Positions 46,238 through 55,798 of a stretch of 64,000 nt of DNA are shown here, piece after piece; position 1 is the stretch's first letter, and each line of letters starts with the position of its first letter. The notes under the pieces are model-generated. The model was not told where the DNA came from, made no database searches, and was given only the letters and a program-made list of their open reading frames with translations. The position numbers were made by a program, and so were the translations under genes. The stretch is from the NCBI RefSeq assembly GCF_009909235.1, contig NZ_JAAAPO010000004.1, positions 62,001 to 126,000 of the forward strand. The letters are read 5' to 3'. The DNA is from Novosphingobium ovatum (GTDB taxonomy: Bacteria; Pseudomonadota; Alphaproteobacteria; Sphingomonadales; Sphingomonadaceae).

Positions 46238-47020
46238 ATGCGCGTCTCGTTTGCCAAGCTTACCGCTGCCACTGTCCTTGCTCTGGGTGTGGCCAGCCCT
46301 GCTTTGGCGCAGGCCGCGGCCCCCGTTGTTCCGGCCAAATTGTCGGTCGCCGAAATGTTCCTGAACGCCGATTGGGTGGTCAAGGTGGTGATGGCCGGGC
46401 TGGGCGCGGCATCGGTGGCCACATGGACAGTGTTCGGGGCCAAGCGCCGCGAACTGGCCCGCGCCGCCGCGCAATATACCGCGCTGCGCGACACGCTGGC
46501 ACAGGCGCGCGGGCTGGAGACGGTGCGCGGCCATGCAGAACTGGCCTCGCCGTTGCTGGATGCGGCGCTGACCGAACTGCGCCTGTCCAGCGATGCGCTG
46601 CACGACACCGATGGCGTCAAGGAACGCATCGCCACCCGCTTTTCCCGCATCGAGGCAGAGACCGCCCGCAACCTGACCAAGGGCGTCAACCTGCTGGCCA
46701 CGATCGGCGCGACCGCCCCGTTTGTCGGGCTGTTCGGCACGGTGTGGGGCATCATGAACGCCTTTGTCGGCATCGCGGAAAAGCAGACGACCAATCTGGC
46801 CGTTGTCGCCCCCGGCATTGCCGAGGCGCTGCTGGCCACGGCTGTCGGTCTGATCGCGGCGATCCCGGCGGTGGTGATCTACAACCACTTTTCGCGCAAG
46901 GTGGCGCATGTCCGCGCGCTGTTGGGCGATGTGGCGGCCAATGTGATGAATCTGGTCTCGCGCGATTTGTCGCGTGGCGCGGCGGGCAATGCCGCCCGTC
47001 TGGTCCAGGTGGCCGAGTAA
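46238..47020 (+). CDS. exbB: TonB-system energiser ExbB
   Basis: Proton-channel subunit that with ExbD powers TonB, 260 residues. A cleavable signal-like N-terminus (FAKLTAATVLALGVASPALAQ) precedes the first core helix (WVVKVVMAGLGAASVATW), as in ExbB type 2 proteins. The large cytoplasmic loop is Ala/Arg-rich. The last two helices include NLLATIGATAPFVGLFGTVWGI and GIAEALLATAVGLIAAIPAV. The ATG at 46238 follows the Fur-like site. exbD starts seven bases after its stop. Confidence 0.95.
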   Translation: MRVSFAKLTAATVLALGVASPALAQAAAPVVPAKLSVAEMFLNADWVVKVVMAGLGAASVATWTVFGAKRRELARAAAQYTALRDTLAQARGLETVRGHAELASPLLDAALTELRLSSDALHDTDGVKERIATRFSRIEAETARNLTKGVNLLATIGATAPFVGLFGTVWGIMNAFVGIAEKQTTNLAVVAPGIAEALLATAVGLIAAIPAVVIYNHFSRKVAHVRALLGDVAANVMNLVSRDLSRGAAGNAARLVQVAE

Positions 47021-47026
47021 TCCGCC

Positions 47027-47461
47027 ATGGCCTTTCGTTTCAACGCCAGCGATGACGGCGATCTGCCGGTCAATCACGACATCAACGTCACGCCCTTTAT
47101 CGACGTCATGCTGGTGTTGCTGATCATCTTCATGGTGGCCGCGCCTTTGGCGACGGTCGACATCAAGGTTGACCTGCCGGTGGCCAATGCCCAACCCGCG
47201 CCCCGCCCGGACAAGCCGGTGTACCTGACCATCCGCGAGGATGGTTCGACGCTGGTGAACGAGCAGGTGGTGCCAGTGGCGGCGATTGGCGCGCAGGTGC
47301 GTCAGGTGACCGGATTGTCCAGCCCCGATGGTCAGCGCGTGTTCCTGCGCGCCGACCGCAAGGTGCCGTATGAAAAGATCATCGAGGCGATGAATGCCTT
47401 GCGCGCTGCGGGCTATTTGCAGATCGCGCTGGTGGGCCTTGAAGGCGGGGCGGCACAGTGA
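47027..47461 (+). CDS. exbD: TonB-system energiser ExbD
   Basis: Single-span partner of ExbB, 144 residues. The family start DINVTPFIDVMLVLLIIFMV contains the essential Asp (PFIDVML) in the transmembrane helix. The periplasmic domain ends with a typical YEKIIEAMNALRAAGYLQI stretch. Its TGA stop overlaps the GTG start of tonB. Confidence 0.96.
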   Translation: MAFRFNASDDGDLPVNHDINVTPFIDVMLVLLIIFMVAAPLATVDIKVDLPVANAQPAPRPDKPVYLTIREDGSTLVNEQVVPVAAIGAQVRQVTGLSSPDGQRVFLRADRKVPYEKIIEAMNALRAAGYLQIALVGLEGGAAQ

Positions 47462-48216
47462 GCGCAGCGCTGGCCTCTGATCCGGTGCCAACCCGCTGGG
47501 GCGGCGCGCTGGGCATGGCGGCGGCGGGCCATGCGGTGGCTTTGGCGGGGGTGTTGTGGCTGGGCTATCACGCCGCGCCCAAGCCCGAGGAGCCGGCCAT
47601 CCTGGTCGAGCTGCCGCCGTTGCCGCCCGCCATGGCGCAGGCCGTGGCACAGGCGCAGGCCGTTGCCCCGCAGACGCCGCCCGATCAGCCCGAGTCCACC
47701 CCGGTCGAGGCACCGCGCATCGCCATGCCTTTGCCGGCCGATGCCGTGACCGTCCCGCCCAAGGTCGCGCCCCAGCCGCAGGTGCAGCCCGCGCCCCAGC
47801 CCGCCCCGGTGGCGCAACCCGCGCCTGCCCCCGCGCCCGTGCCCGCCCCTCCGGCGCCGCCCGCCGTGGCGCAGGCCAGTGTGCCTTCGCCCTCGATCGG
47901 GGATGATCCGCGGGCGCAAAAGGCGCAGGCCAATTATTACCAGCAACTGATGGCCTATCTGGCTCGGCGCAAGGACTACCCCGCTGAAGCGCGTCAGGCA
48001 CGTCAGCAGGGCGTGGTCACAGTGCGTTTCACCATCGACCAGAATGGCAATATTTCGGGCGAAACGATCAAGCGCGGCAGTGGTTTTGCCGTGCTGGATA
48101 GCGCGACTTTGGCGCTGCTGCGCCGGGTCTCGCCGGTTCCGCCGATCCCCCGCGACATGCGGCGCGACAGCATCACGCTGTCTTTGCCGATCGAATATTC
48201 TCTCACCTCCAAATAA
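47458..48216 (+). CDS. tonB: TonB protein, energy transducer
   Basis: Spans the periplasm and transmits proton-motive force to outer-membrane receptors, 252 residues. The N-terminal anchor (GMAAAGHAVALAGVLWLG) leads to a Pro/Ala/Val/Gln-rich rod (about 50-150). The C-terminal domain has YPAEARQARQQGVVTVRFTI and FAVLDSATLALLRRVSPVPP. The GTG start at 47458 overlaps exbD. The receptor gene begins 44 bases after its stop. Confidence 0.95.
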   Translation: MSAALASDPVPTRWGGALGMAAAGHAVALAGVLWLGYHAAPKPEEPAILVELPPLPPAMAQAVAQAQAVAPQTPPDQPESTPVEAPRIAMPLPADAVTVPPKVAPQPQVQPAPQPAPVAQPAPAPAPVPAPPAPPAVAQASVPSPSIGDDPRAQKAQANYYQQLMAYLARRKDYPAEARQARQQGVVTVRFTIDQNGNISGETIKRGSGFAVLDSATLALLRRVSPVPPIPRDMRRDSITLSLPIEYSLTSK

Positions 48217-48221
48217 GAATG

Positions 48222-48235
48222 CCTGTGGAAACAGG
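48222..48235 (+). other. Short GGAA-loop hairpin between tonB and receptor gene
   Basis: CCTGT-GGAA-ACAGG, a five-base stem with a GNRA-type tetraloop, in the 44-base gap. Only a discontinuous T stretch follows, so complete termination is unlikely. It may stabilise or process the mRNA and allow receptor levels to differ from TonB. Confidence 0.4.
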
Positions 48236-48260
48236 TGTTTGCTTTAACAGGGAATTGCTA

Positions 48261-50594
48261 ATGCGAACCAATCGCGGCATCATCCGCCCCGCCAGCCTGC
48301 GTCAGCGCAGCGCTGCTCTTGCCGCCGGCCTGAGCGCGGCCGCTGCCATCGCCACCCCCGCCATTGCCCAGACTGCCGCTCAGCCCGCCCCCGCTGACGA
48401 GCAGGAAGTGCAGCTGGACACGCTGAAGATTCAGGGTCGCACGGCTGACGTGAACCCCTATGCGCAGGAAGGCGCGCCGTACAAGGCCCGCGTGTCGGGC
48501 GACAGCCGCCGCACCCGCCCCCTGGCTGAAACGCCGCAGACCATCACCGTCATCACCGAAACCCAGATCAAGGAATCGGGCCGCACCGATCTGCGCTCGA
48601 TCCTGGCGTTGCAGCCGGGCGTGACCGTGGGCACGGGCGAAAACGGCAACAAGTTTGGCGACCGCTATGTCCTGCGCGGGCAGGAACTGAAGAGCGACGT
48701 GTTTGTCGACGGCCTGCGCGATCCGGGCATGACCATCCGCGAAAGCTTCAACGTCGAGCAGGTGGAACTGACCAAGGGGCCCTCCTCGACCTTTGCAGGT
48801 CGTGGGTCGTCGGGCGGCGCGGTCAACGCAATCACCAAACAGGCCAGCACAGAATACAACTTCGTCAACGCCGATGTCACCGGCGGCACGGACGAATATG
48901 CCCGCCTGACCACCGATGCCAATATCAAGCTGTCCGACAGCTTTGCCCTGCGCGGCAACGTGCTCTACAGCCGCGAGGACGTGCCCGAGCGCAGCCCGGC
49001 CAACCGCAAGCGTTTTGGCACCTCGCTCTCGGCGCTGATGAAGCCGGCGCATAATTTCAGCATGACGGTCGATTATTACCACCTGACCGCCAATGACTAC
49101 CCCGATCTGGGCACCTATTTCAGCGCGGCCGGTGGCACCCCGGTCAAGAATGTGCCGGTCTATACCCAGCAGGGCGATTTCGTCCGCTCATCGGTCAACA
49201 CGCTGACGGCCAAGATCAAGTGGAACATCGCCGACGGCTTCCGTCTGGAAAACGCGGCGCGCTATGGCACGGCGCACAACGGCTTCGTCAACACTGGCGC
49301 GCGTCTGGCCACCCGTTCGGCCTCTGACCCCACGGCGCCGGGGGCGGTCGATACGGTGCTGGACACCGGCCATCAGGGCTGGCAGCGGATCGAATATCTG
49401 GTTGATCAGCTGAACCTGTTTGCCGATGCCAAGCTGCTGGGGATGAAGCACAGCTTTCTGATCGGCGGCGAACTTTCGCACAACAAGGTACTGAACGGCA
49501 CCTATACGCTCACCCGTTCGGGTGCGTATAACTGCGCCACCGGCACCTCCACGACGCTGAACGCGTGGTGCGTGGGCAATGGCGTTGCCAACATCGATAC
49601 CGTGCAGGGCAAGTCCTATGTGCAGGGCGCATGGAACGTCGACTGGCAGGTGGACACGCGCTCGGTCTATCTGATGGACACGGTGGACCTGACCAAGTGG
49701 CTGACGCTGTTTGGCGGCGCGCGTCTGGACAATTACGATTACAAGCTGGTGACGCAAAGCGGCACGACCCAGACGCCCTACAGCTATTCGGGCAATCTGT
49801 GGAACTTCCACGGAGGCCTGTCGGTCAAGCCGGTGCATGACGGCCAGTTCTATTTCAGCTTTGGCACCGCGACCAACATCAATGGCGGTGAATCGGATGT
49901 GGGCACCAGCTGTGGCTATGGCGGGTTCTGCACCGTGTCGGGCACCAATTATTACGGCAGCCCGGTCAAGACGACCAATTTTGAAATCGGCACCAAGTGG
50001 GAAATCTTCAAGCATACGCTGATGCTGACGGCGGCCGCGTTCAAGCTGTACAAGGATGGCGTGTTCCAGACCGCGACGGGTGACAGCTATTCGACCTCGG
50101 GCACGCTGAACACCGGGCGGTACAAGGTTGAAGGCATCGAACTGGGCGCGGTGGGCAACATCACCCCCCGCCTGTCGACCCAGATCGGCATGAGTTTCCT
50201 GCGCAGCCGCGTGCTGGCCTCGACCACGGCGGCCGAGGTGGGCAAGAAGCTGTCGAACTTTGCCAATGTGCAGATCAACGCGCAGCTGAAGTACCAGCTG
50301 ACCGACAAGCTGGGCATTGGCGGCAACGTCAACCACCGTTCCAGCATGGCGGCAGGTCAGCCCGACACGGCGGCGGTCTATTCGACCACGCTTGGCACCT
50401 ACAGCTATCAGTTGCCCGCCTATACCACCTTTGACGCCTTCGCCACGTACAAGGTCAACAGCCATTTCGAGGCGCGGGTGAACGTCCAGAATGTCGGCAA
50501 CACCGACTATTATCTGGCGGCCTATCGCAGCGGCACCTTTGTCTATATCGGTGACAAGCGCCGCGTGACCTTTACCCTGTCGGGCAAGTTCTGA
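48261..50594 (+). CDS. TonB-dependent siderophore receptor (catecholate, Fiu/PiuA-like)
   Basis: Outer-membrane ferric-siderophore importer of 777 residues. A signal peptide (ALAAGLSAAAAIATPAIAQ) precedes the plug, with RPLAETPQTITVITETQI, QPGVTVGTGENGNKFGDRYV and ELTKGPSSTFAGRGSSGGAV. These are close in style to Fiu/PiuA catecholate receptors. The barrel ends RRVTFTLSGKF with terminal Phe. The ATG at 48261 has AGGGA upstream. Linkage to PiuC, as in Pseudomonas and E. coli Fiu loci, supports a catechol-type ligand. There is no biosynthesis gene here, so it may use foreign siderophores. Confidence 0.92.
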   Translation: MRTNRGIIRPASLRQRSAALAAGLSAAAAIATPAIAQTAAQPAPADEQEVQLDTLKIQGRTADVNPYAQEGAPYKARVSGDSRRTRPLAETPQTITVITETQIKESGRTDLRSILALQPGVTVGTGENGNKFGDRYVLRGQELKSDVFVDGLRDPGMTIRESFNVEQVELTKGPSSTFAGRGSSGGAVNAITKQASTEYNFVNADVTGGTDEYARLTTDANIKLSDSFALRGNVLYSREDVPERSPANRKRFGTSLSALMKPAHNFSMTVDYYHLTANDYPDLGTYFSAAGGTPVKNVPVYTQQGDFVRSSVNTLTAKIKWNIADGFRLENAARYGTAHNGFVNTGARLATRSASDPTAPGAVDTVLDTGHQGWQRIEYLVDQLNLFADAKLLGMKHSFLIGGELSHNKVLNGTYTLTRSGAYNCATGTSTTLNAWCVGNGVANIDTVQGKSYVQGAWNVDWQVDTRSVYLMDTVDLTKWLTLFGGARLDNYDYKLVTQSGTTQTPYSYSGNLWNFHGGLSVKPVHDGQFYFSFGTATNINGGESDVGTSCGYGGFCTVSGTNYYGSPVKTTNFEIGTKWEIFKHTLMLTAAAFKLYKDGVFQTATGDSYSTSGTLNTGRYKVEGIELGAVGNITPRLSTQIGMSFLRSRVLASTTAAEVGKKLSNFANVQINAQLKYQLTDKLGIGGNVNHRSSMAAGQPDTAAVYSTTLGTYSYQLPAYTTFDAFATYKVNSHFEARVNVQNVGNTDYYLAAYRSGTFVYIGDKRRVTFTLSGKF

Positions 50595-50639
50595 GCCTGA
50601 TGGGCGGGCCGGGCGATCCCGGCCCAAGGAAAGACTGAC

Positions 50640-51725
50640 ATGACCCAATCCCCCGTCCTGCCCGGCCACATGCTATGCCTTGACGATTATGCGCAAGGGG
50701 CAAAAAGCCGGGTAGAGGCGGGGGTTTGGGCATGGTTGGAGGGTGGCAGCGGTGACCTGAGCGCCCGCAAGCGCGAGGCCGAGGCACTGGCCGCCCACGC
50801 AATCGTGCCGCGCGTGCTGGCTGATGCGGCGGGCGGATCAACGCGGCTGCGGCTGTTGGGCCATGATCTGGCGCATCCGGTGATTCTGGCCCCGGTGGGC
50901 TATCACGCGCTGGTCCATCCACAGGGCGAACTGGCCACGGCGGCAGGCGCGCTGGATACGGTGCTGACGGTGTCCACCATGGCCTCCCGCCCGGTCGAGG
51001 ATATCGCCCACGTGGCCGAAGGGCCTGTGTGGTTTCAATTATACACCCAACCTTCGCGCGGGGACACGCTGGCCCTGATCCGCCGGGCAGAGGCGGCCGG
51101 CTGCGGCGCGCTGATGGTGACGCTTGACACGCCGGTACAGCCGGCGGGCCTGTCGGCGATGCGCGCGGGCTTTGCCATGCCGCAGGGCGTGCGGGCGGTG
51201 CATCTGGACGGCATCACCGCGCCAGCGCCGGTGGCGGGGCATTGGTACAATCCGGTGCTCAACCCCCTGACCGCCGCCGCGCCGACATGGGATGACGCCC
51301 GCTGGCTGCGCGAAGTGACCGACCTGCCGCTGATCGCCAAGGGCGTGGCCCATCCCGATGATGCAAGGCGGCTGATCGACCTGGGCTGGGACGCGGTGGC
51401 GCTGTCCACCCATGGCGGGCGGGCACTGGCGGCGGTGGCCGCGCCCTTGCGCCTGTTGCCCGCGATGCGTGCCGCGCTGGGGCCGGACGTGCCGATCCTG
51501 CTGGACGGTGCCATCCGCACCGGGGCCGATGTGTTTTGCGCGCTGGCGCTGGGCGCCAATGCGGTAATGATTGGCCGCCCGCAGCTGCATGCGCTGGCGG
51601 TGGGGGGATCGCTGGGCGTGGCCCATATGTTGAAATTGCTGCGCGAGGAGCTGGAGCTGACCATGGTGCTGGCCGGATGCCCGACCATCGCCAGCATCAC
51701 GCCCGCCGCGCTGATGCCTGTGTGA
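50640..51725 (+). CDS. FMN-dependent alpha-hydroxy-acid oxidase-like protein
   Basis: Lactate or glycolate oxidase-fold (TIM barrel) protein of 361 residues. Family blocks are present: [29 protein letters not shown], a [15 protein letters not shown] variant of the usual KGI segment, and [20 protein letters not shown] for FMN phosphate. The signature normally SNHGGRQLD is here STHGGRALA: the catalytic His, Gly-Gly and Arg remain but Asn and the final Asp are lost. Lying between a siderophore receptor and piuC, it may act on a hydroxy-acid part of the siderophore or cell lactate. Function inferred. Confidence 0.85.
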   Translation: MTQSPVLPGHMLCLDDYAQGAKSRVEAGVWAWLEGGSGDLSARKREAEALAAHAIVPRVLADAAGGSTRLRLLGHDLAHPVILAPVGYHALVHPQGELATAAGALDTVLTVSTMASRPVEDIAHVAEGPVWFQLYTQPSRGDTLALIRRAEAAGCGALMVTLDTPVQPAGLSAMRAGFAMPQGVRAVHLDGITAPAPVAGHWYNPVLNPLTAAAPTWDDARWLREVTDLPLIAKGVAHPDDARRLIDLGWDAVALSTHGGRALAAVAAPLRLLPAMRAALGPDVPILLDGAIRTGADVFCALALGANAVMIGRPQLHALAVGGSLGVAHMLKLLREELELTMVLAGCPTIASITPAALMPV

Positions 51726-51735
51726 AAGGGCGACC

Positions 51736-52419
51736 ATGCTGATCGTGATCGAAAACCTCTTTACCCCCGACGAAGTGGCCGAAATGCGCGAAGCGCTGCT
51801 GTCGGCCGCGTGGGAGGATGGCGCGCGCACGGCGGGGAGCCGCTCGATCGCGGTGAAACAGAACCTGCAAATGCCCGAGGACGCGCCCATCGCCATCGAT
51901 CTGGGCAACCGCATCCTGCGCCGCATTGGCGGGCATCCGCAATTCATCTCGGCCGCGCTGGCCGAGAAGATCTATCCGCCCAAGTTCAACCTGTATCAGG
52001 ACGGCGGCCATTATGGCGTGCATGTCGATGCGGCGGTGATGCGGGTGCCGGGGGCGGATGTGACGTTGCGCACCGATCTGTCGGCCACGCTGTTCCTGAA
52101 CGATCCTGACGACTATGACGGCGGCGAATTGACCATCGAGGGCCCGTTTGGCGCGCAGGCGGTGAAATTGCCTGCGGGCGACATGGTGCTCTATCCCTCG
52201 ACCAGCCTGCATCAGGTGACGCCGGTGACGCGCGGGCGGCGGATCGCCTCGTTCTTTTGGCTGCAAAGTCTCGTGCCCGACGAGGGCCAGCGCTCGATCC
52301 TGTATGATCTGGACCAGTCGATTCAGGCGTTATCGGTGGGCCGGGCGCGCGACGATGCGGATATCGACCGGCTGACCTTTGTCTATCACAACCTGTTGCG
52401 GCGCTGGGCGCAGGTCTGA
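51736..52419 (+). CDS. piuC: Fe(II)/2-oxoglutarate-dependent dioxygenase PiuC (YbiX)
   Basis: PKHD-type hydroxylase of 227 residues, a standard companion of Fiu/PiuA receptors. The iron ligands are the HVD of [10 protein letters not shown] and the His of [14 protein letters not shown], with Arg for 2-oxoglutarate. [16 protein letters not shown] and YDGGELTIE are family blocks. It starts ten bases after the oxidase stop and ends one base from the convergent NnrU gene. It is iron-dependent yet probably induced by low iron. Its substrate remains unknown in most species. Confidence 0.94.
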   Translation: MLIVIENLFTPDEVAEMREALLSAAWEDGARTAGSRSIAVKQNLQMPEDAPIAIDLGNRILRRIGGHPQFISAALAEKIYPPKFNLYQDGGHYGVHVDAAVMRVPGADVTLRTDLSATLFLNDPDDYDGGELTIEGPFGAQAVKLPAGDMVLYPSTSLHQVTPVTRGRRIASFFWLQSLVPDEGQRSILYDLDQSIQALSVGRARDDADIDRLTFVYHNLLRRWAQV

Positions 52420-52420
52420 T

Positions 52421-53095
52421 TCACAGCACCCAGCGCCAGACGCCCGCCAGAATGTGGTTGGCATGGATATGGCCATAGGTCGCCGCCAGCCACACCAGCA
52501 GCGCAATCCCCCACAGCATGGGCGAGACCTGCGTCAGCCGGGCGAGTTTCAGGCCATAGGTGGTGCGGGCCGCCCACGCCGCCCACGCCTGCCCCATCAG
52601 CGCGGCCTTTTTGCGGTCCTGCAACGCCGCGCCCACCAGCGCCAGCACCGCCATCGCGCCCATCAGCACGATCACCCGCGGCGTGGGCGCCACCAGCACA
52701 TGCGCGGCCGCCCATAACGCGATGCCCCACATCATCGGGTGGCGCGTCACGGCATAGACTCCGGCGGCGCGGGCCTGCGCCACCGTTTCGACCGGCGTAT
52801 TGGGCAGCGCCGGATTGCCGCGCAGCGACCCCAGCACCAGCGTGATCCCCACCAGCGTCAGCCCGCTGGCCAGCGCCCAGACCGCCGGTCCGGTGCCATC
52901 CCACAGCATCGCCCCGCCCGGACCCACCGCGCGGAACGCCACCACCATCGCCCCCATCGCGGCAAAGGCCACCAGCGAATAGAGCCCGGCAAAGCCCTTT
53001 TCCCCTAACAGCCCCACCGCGCAGGCACGCAAAGGGTGCGACAGCACGAAATGCCCGCCCACAAAGGCCAGCGCCGCGATGATCAGCCACAGCAT
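52421..53095 (-). CDS. NnrU-family integral membrane protein
   Basis: Six-helix-like membrane protein of 224 residues. Family blocks are FVGGHFVLSHPLRACAVG, ALPNTPVETVAQARAAGVYAVTRHPMMWG and ILAGVWRWVL. NnrU was first described near nitric-oxide-responsive denitrification genes, but similar proteins (isoprenylcysteine methyltransferase-like fold) occur without denitrification. None of those genes is here. It follows the peptide transporter by only three bases and is probably co-transcribed with it. Confidence 0.88.
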   Translation of the reverse strand: MLWLIIAALAFVGGHFVLSHPLRACAVGLLGEKGFAGLYSLVAFAAMGAMVVAFRAVGPGGAMLWDGTGPAVWALASGLTLVGITLVLGSLRGNPALPNTPVETVAQARAAGVYAVTRHPMMWGIALWAAAHVLVAPTPRVIVLMGAMAVLALVGAALQDRKKAALMGQAWAAWAARTTYGLKLARLTQVSPMLWGIALLVWLAATYGHIHANHILAGVWRWVL

Positions 53096-53098
53096 GGG

Positions 53099-54877
53099 TC
53101 AGTTCACCCCATGCATCCAGCGGCGCAACCAGCGCGCGCCGATCAGCAACAGCACGCCCACGCCAATCGTGATCAGCCCGAACTTTTCATAGATCGCCAG
53201 ATAGGTCTCCAGGCTCAGCTTGGGATTGGTCACCTCGCCGCCCACGGTTTCGACGCTGGCCGATTGCGCCAGCAGCCCGGCCAGCGATTGCGCCAGCGAA
53301 ATCGAGAGGAACCACACGCCCATCATCAGCCCGGTGATCCGCGCGATCGACAGTTTGGTGATCATCGAAAGCCCCACCGGCGAGATGCACAGTTCGGCCG
53401 CCGAATGCACCACATACAGCGCCGCCAGCCAGAACAGGCCAACGCGGAACTGGTCATCGGCAAATTGCGCGCCCAGCACCAGAATCAGGAAACCCGCGCC
53501 CACGCCAATCAGCGCAATGCCGAATTTCACCGGGATCGAAGGCTCACGCCCGCGCGCCGCCAATGCGCCCCACAGCGCGCTGAGGATCGGGGCCAGAATC
53601 ACCACCGAGATCGGGTTGAAATTCTGCGTCTGCGGGGCCGACATCTCGAACAGGCCGAACACGCTGCGATCCGTATTGCGGTCGGCAAACAGCGAGAGCG
53701 AGGAACCCGCCTGTTCAAACAGAGTCCAGAACAGCACGTTGAACACCACCAACACCATCGCGGCCAGCATCATTTCGAATTCCTGCCGCGATCCGGCGCG
53801 CCACGCCCAGACCAAAATGCCCGGAATGGCGATCAGGAAGGTCAGGTTCAGCACCTTGGTCAGCACAGGCAGGGCCATGATCATGCCGATGATGCCTGCG
53901 CCGGGCGTGGGGCGCGGGGCGCTCATCAGGTTGGAGAACAGCCAATAGAGCGCCGGAATCGCCAGCAGCGCCAGCACATAGATCACCACGCCACGGTCGC
54001 GCGTCTGGCCCAAAGGCGTATCGCCCAGCCCGTTCAGCCGCCCGCCATGGAAGGTCACCAACGCAAACGAGACCAGCATCCCGATGCCTGCAATGCCAAA
54101 CCCGCCCCACCAGCCGATGTGATCGGCCAGCAGCGCGCACAGGAACTGCCCCAGGATCGAGCCCAGATTGATGCCCATGTAAAAGATGGTGAAACCTGCA
54201 TCGCGCCGCGAATCGCCCGGCGCATACAGCGCGCCCACCATAGTCGAGATGTTCGGTTTGAAAAAGCCGTTGCCCACCGCGATCGTCGCCAGCGCGGTCA
54301 GCAGGATCGCCAGATGCAGCGGGTCCTTGTCGCTGCCTTCCTTCAGCGCGCCCTGAGGCAGGCTGCGCGCCACCGCGCCATCGGCAGAGATCAGGTCGAT
54401 GCTGCCATCGGCCTGCCCCTTGATCGTCAGCTTTTGCCCATTATCCAGCACATAGCGCGCCTCGTTGGCGGCGCTGGTCGGGCCATCGCGGAAGTTTTCG
54501 ACGATGATCTCGTGGCGTACCCCGTCATATTCGGCCCAAGCCTTGGACGGCGCGCCGCCAAAGGCCAGCGCGATATAGCCCGCCGCCATCAGCAAGGCGC
54601 CAAAGCGCACCGACCGCTTTGCTCCCAGATATTGGTCGGCGATCAACCCGCCCACCAGCGGCGTCAGATAAACCAGCGCCGTATATCCGCCATACAATCC
54701 GGCCGAGGCATGATCGCCCAGCACGAAATGCTTGGTCAGATACAGCATCAACAGGGCGCGCATGCCGTAATAGCCAAAGCGTTCCCACATCTCGATGGTG
54801 AACAGGCGGGCAAGGGCGGGGGGATGGCCAAACCAGCCCTTTTGGCCGGTGGCGGGTGTCGCGTCGGTTTCAGTCAT
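53099..54877 (-). CDS. POT-family proton-dependent oligopeptide transporter with an insertion
   Basis: Inner-membrane di/tripeptide importer of 592 residues, longer than the usual 490-510. The POT hallmark is near the N-terminus: FTIEMWERFGYYGMRALLML, with the ExxER-type segment, and FFKPNISTMVGALY lies in the fourth-helix region. Between them, about residues 100-170, a polar insert (YDGVRHEIIVENFRDG, then DNGQKLTIKGQADGS) looks like a small beta domain facing the periplasm. I start at the ATG at 54877. It may feed on products of the exported peptidases encoded elsewhere in this window. Confidence 0.92.
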   Translation of the reverse strand: MTETDATPATGQKGWFGHPPALARLFTIEMWERFGYYGMRALLMLYLTKHFVLGDHASAGLYGGYTALVYLTPLVGGLIADQYLGAKRSVRFGALLMAAGYIALAFGGAPSKAWAEYDGVRHEIIVENFRDGPTSAANEARYVLDNGQKLTIKGQADGSIDLISADGAVARSLPQGALKEGSDKDPLHLAILLTALATIAVGNGFFKPNISTMVGALYAPGDSRRDAGFTIFYMGINLGSILGQFLCALLADHIGWWGGFGIAGIGMLVSFALVTFHGGRLNGLGDTPLGQTRDRGVVIYVLALLAIPALYWLFSNLMSAPRPTPGAGIIGMIMALPVLTKVLNLTFLIAIPGILVWAWRAGSRQEFEMMLAAMVLVVFNVLFWTLFEQAGSSLSLFADRNTDRSVFGLFEMSAPQTQNFNPISVVILAPILSALWGALAARGREPSIPVKFGIALIGVGAGFLILVLGAQFADDQFRVGLFWLAALYVVHSAAELCISPVGLSMITKLSIARITGLMMGVWFLSISLAQSLAGLLAQSASVETVGGEVTNPKLSLETYLAIYEKFGLITIGVGVLLLIGARWLRRWMHGVN

Positions 54878-55019
54878 GGGCGCGCACCATAACGGCATTT
54901 TGCGCGAATGGCAGAGGGCATTTGGGGCTTTGTGAACATTGCTGTCAGCAGGCGGGGCTGGCGTTTGTCGCAGCGGCCGCCGCCTTGCGTGCAGCGCTGT
55001 ATTATGGCACTAAGGCAGC

Positions 55020-55376
55020 ATGTCGACCCCGTCCCGCCCCGTTTACCTGCGCCTGCGTGATCTGATCAGCGCGTCGATCATTGATGGCACCTATGCCGAA
55101 GGGGCGCTGTTGCCATCGGTACGCTCGCTGGCGGCCGAACAGGGGGCGAATCCGCTGACCGTGGCCAAGGCTTACCAGCAATTCCAGACCGATGGTTTGG
55201 TCGAGGTGCAGCGCGGTGTGGGGATGATGGTCCTGCCCGGTGCCGCTGCCAAGTTGAAAATGGCGGAAAAACGCCGTTTTCTGGCCGAGGAATGGCCTGA
55301 AATCTCGGAACGGATTTGCCGCTTGGGCATCACGACCGAGGAACTGCTGGGCGCGGCGGGCGTGGCGGTGCAATAA
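55020..55376 (+). CDS. Short GntR-family regulator (YtrA-like)
   Basis: Winged-helix repressor of 118 residues, lacking a large ligand domain as in YtrA-type GntR proteins. The HTH is in PVYLRLRDLISASIIDGTYA and LPSVRSLAAEQGANPLTVAKAYQ. A short dimerisation helix ends the protein. YtrA regulators usually sit beside an ABC transporter, and none is adjacent here, so the target is unknown. It is divergent from the peptide-transporter gene, with about 140 bases between starts. Confidence 0.9.
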   Translation: MSTPSRPVYLRLRDLISASIIDGTYAEGALLPSVRSLAAEQGANPLTVAKAYQQFQTDGLVEVQRGVGMMVLPGAAAKLKMAEKRRFLAEEWPEISERICRLGITTEELLGAAGVAVQ

Positions 55377-55519
55377 TCGGCCCGGCATTTCTGGCCACCA
55401 TTGCGCAAAGCCTTGAATTCTGCCAACTTGGCGGAATCACCGATAGAATATTTTCGGGATAGTGGGATAATGGATGCCGGGATCGGTGCGACATGCCGTG
55501 TCCCATTGGGGGTGTCAGT

Positions 55520-55798
55520 ATGATTCGATCCGAATTGTTGCAAGCTTTGGCCAAGGCCAACCCTGAATTGCGCGCTGATGACGTGGAAGCGATCGTCGAT
55601 GTGTTCTTTGACGAGATCGCCCAGCGTCTGACCGATGGTGGCCGTGTTGAATTGCGCGGATTCGGTGCATTTTCAACGCGTGAGCGTGACGCGCGCAAGG
55701 GGCGCAATCCCCGCACGGGCGAATCGGTCGATGTTCCGGGCAAACGCGTGCCCTTTTTCAAGCCCGGCAAGGAAATCCGCGCCCGCCTGAACGTCTGA
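55520..55798 (+). CDS. ihfB: Integration host factor beta subunit
   Basis: DNA-bending HU/IHF-family protein of 92 residues. The body [20 protein letters not shown] is IHF-specific and [20 protein letters not shown] contains the intercalating Pro; [12 protein letters not shown] ends the fold. Length and R/K pattern fit IHF-beta rather than HU. I start at the ATG at 55520 ([14 protein letters not shown]), the usual start for this subunit. The alpha subunit is not in the window. Confidence 0.94.
   Translation: MIRSELLQALAKANPELRADDVEAIVDVFFDEIAQRLTDGGRVELRGFGAFSTRERDARKGRNPRTGESVDVPGKRVPFFKPGKEIRARLNV

Noticed and set aside
53036..54892. A 618-codon plus-strand frame opposite the POT transporter.
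   Set aside because: Gln/His/Arg-rich shadow of a clear membrane transporter.
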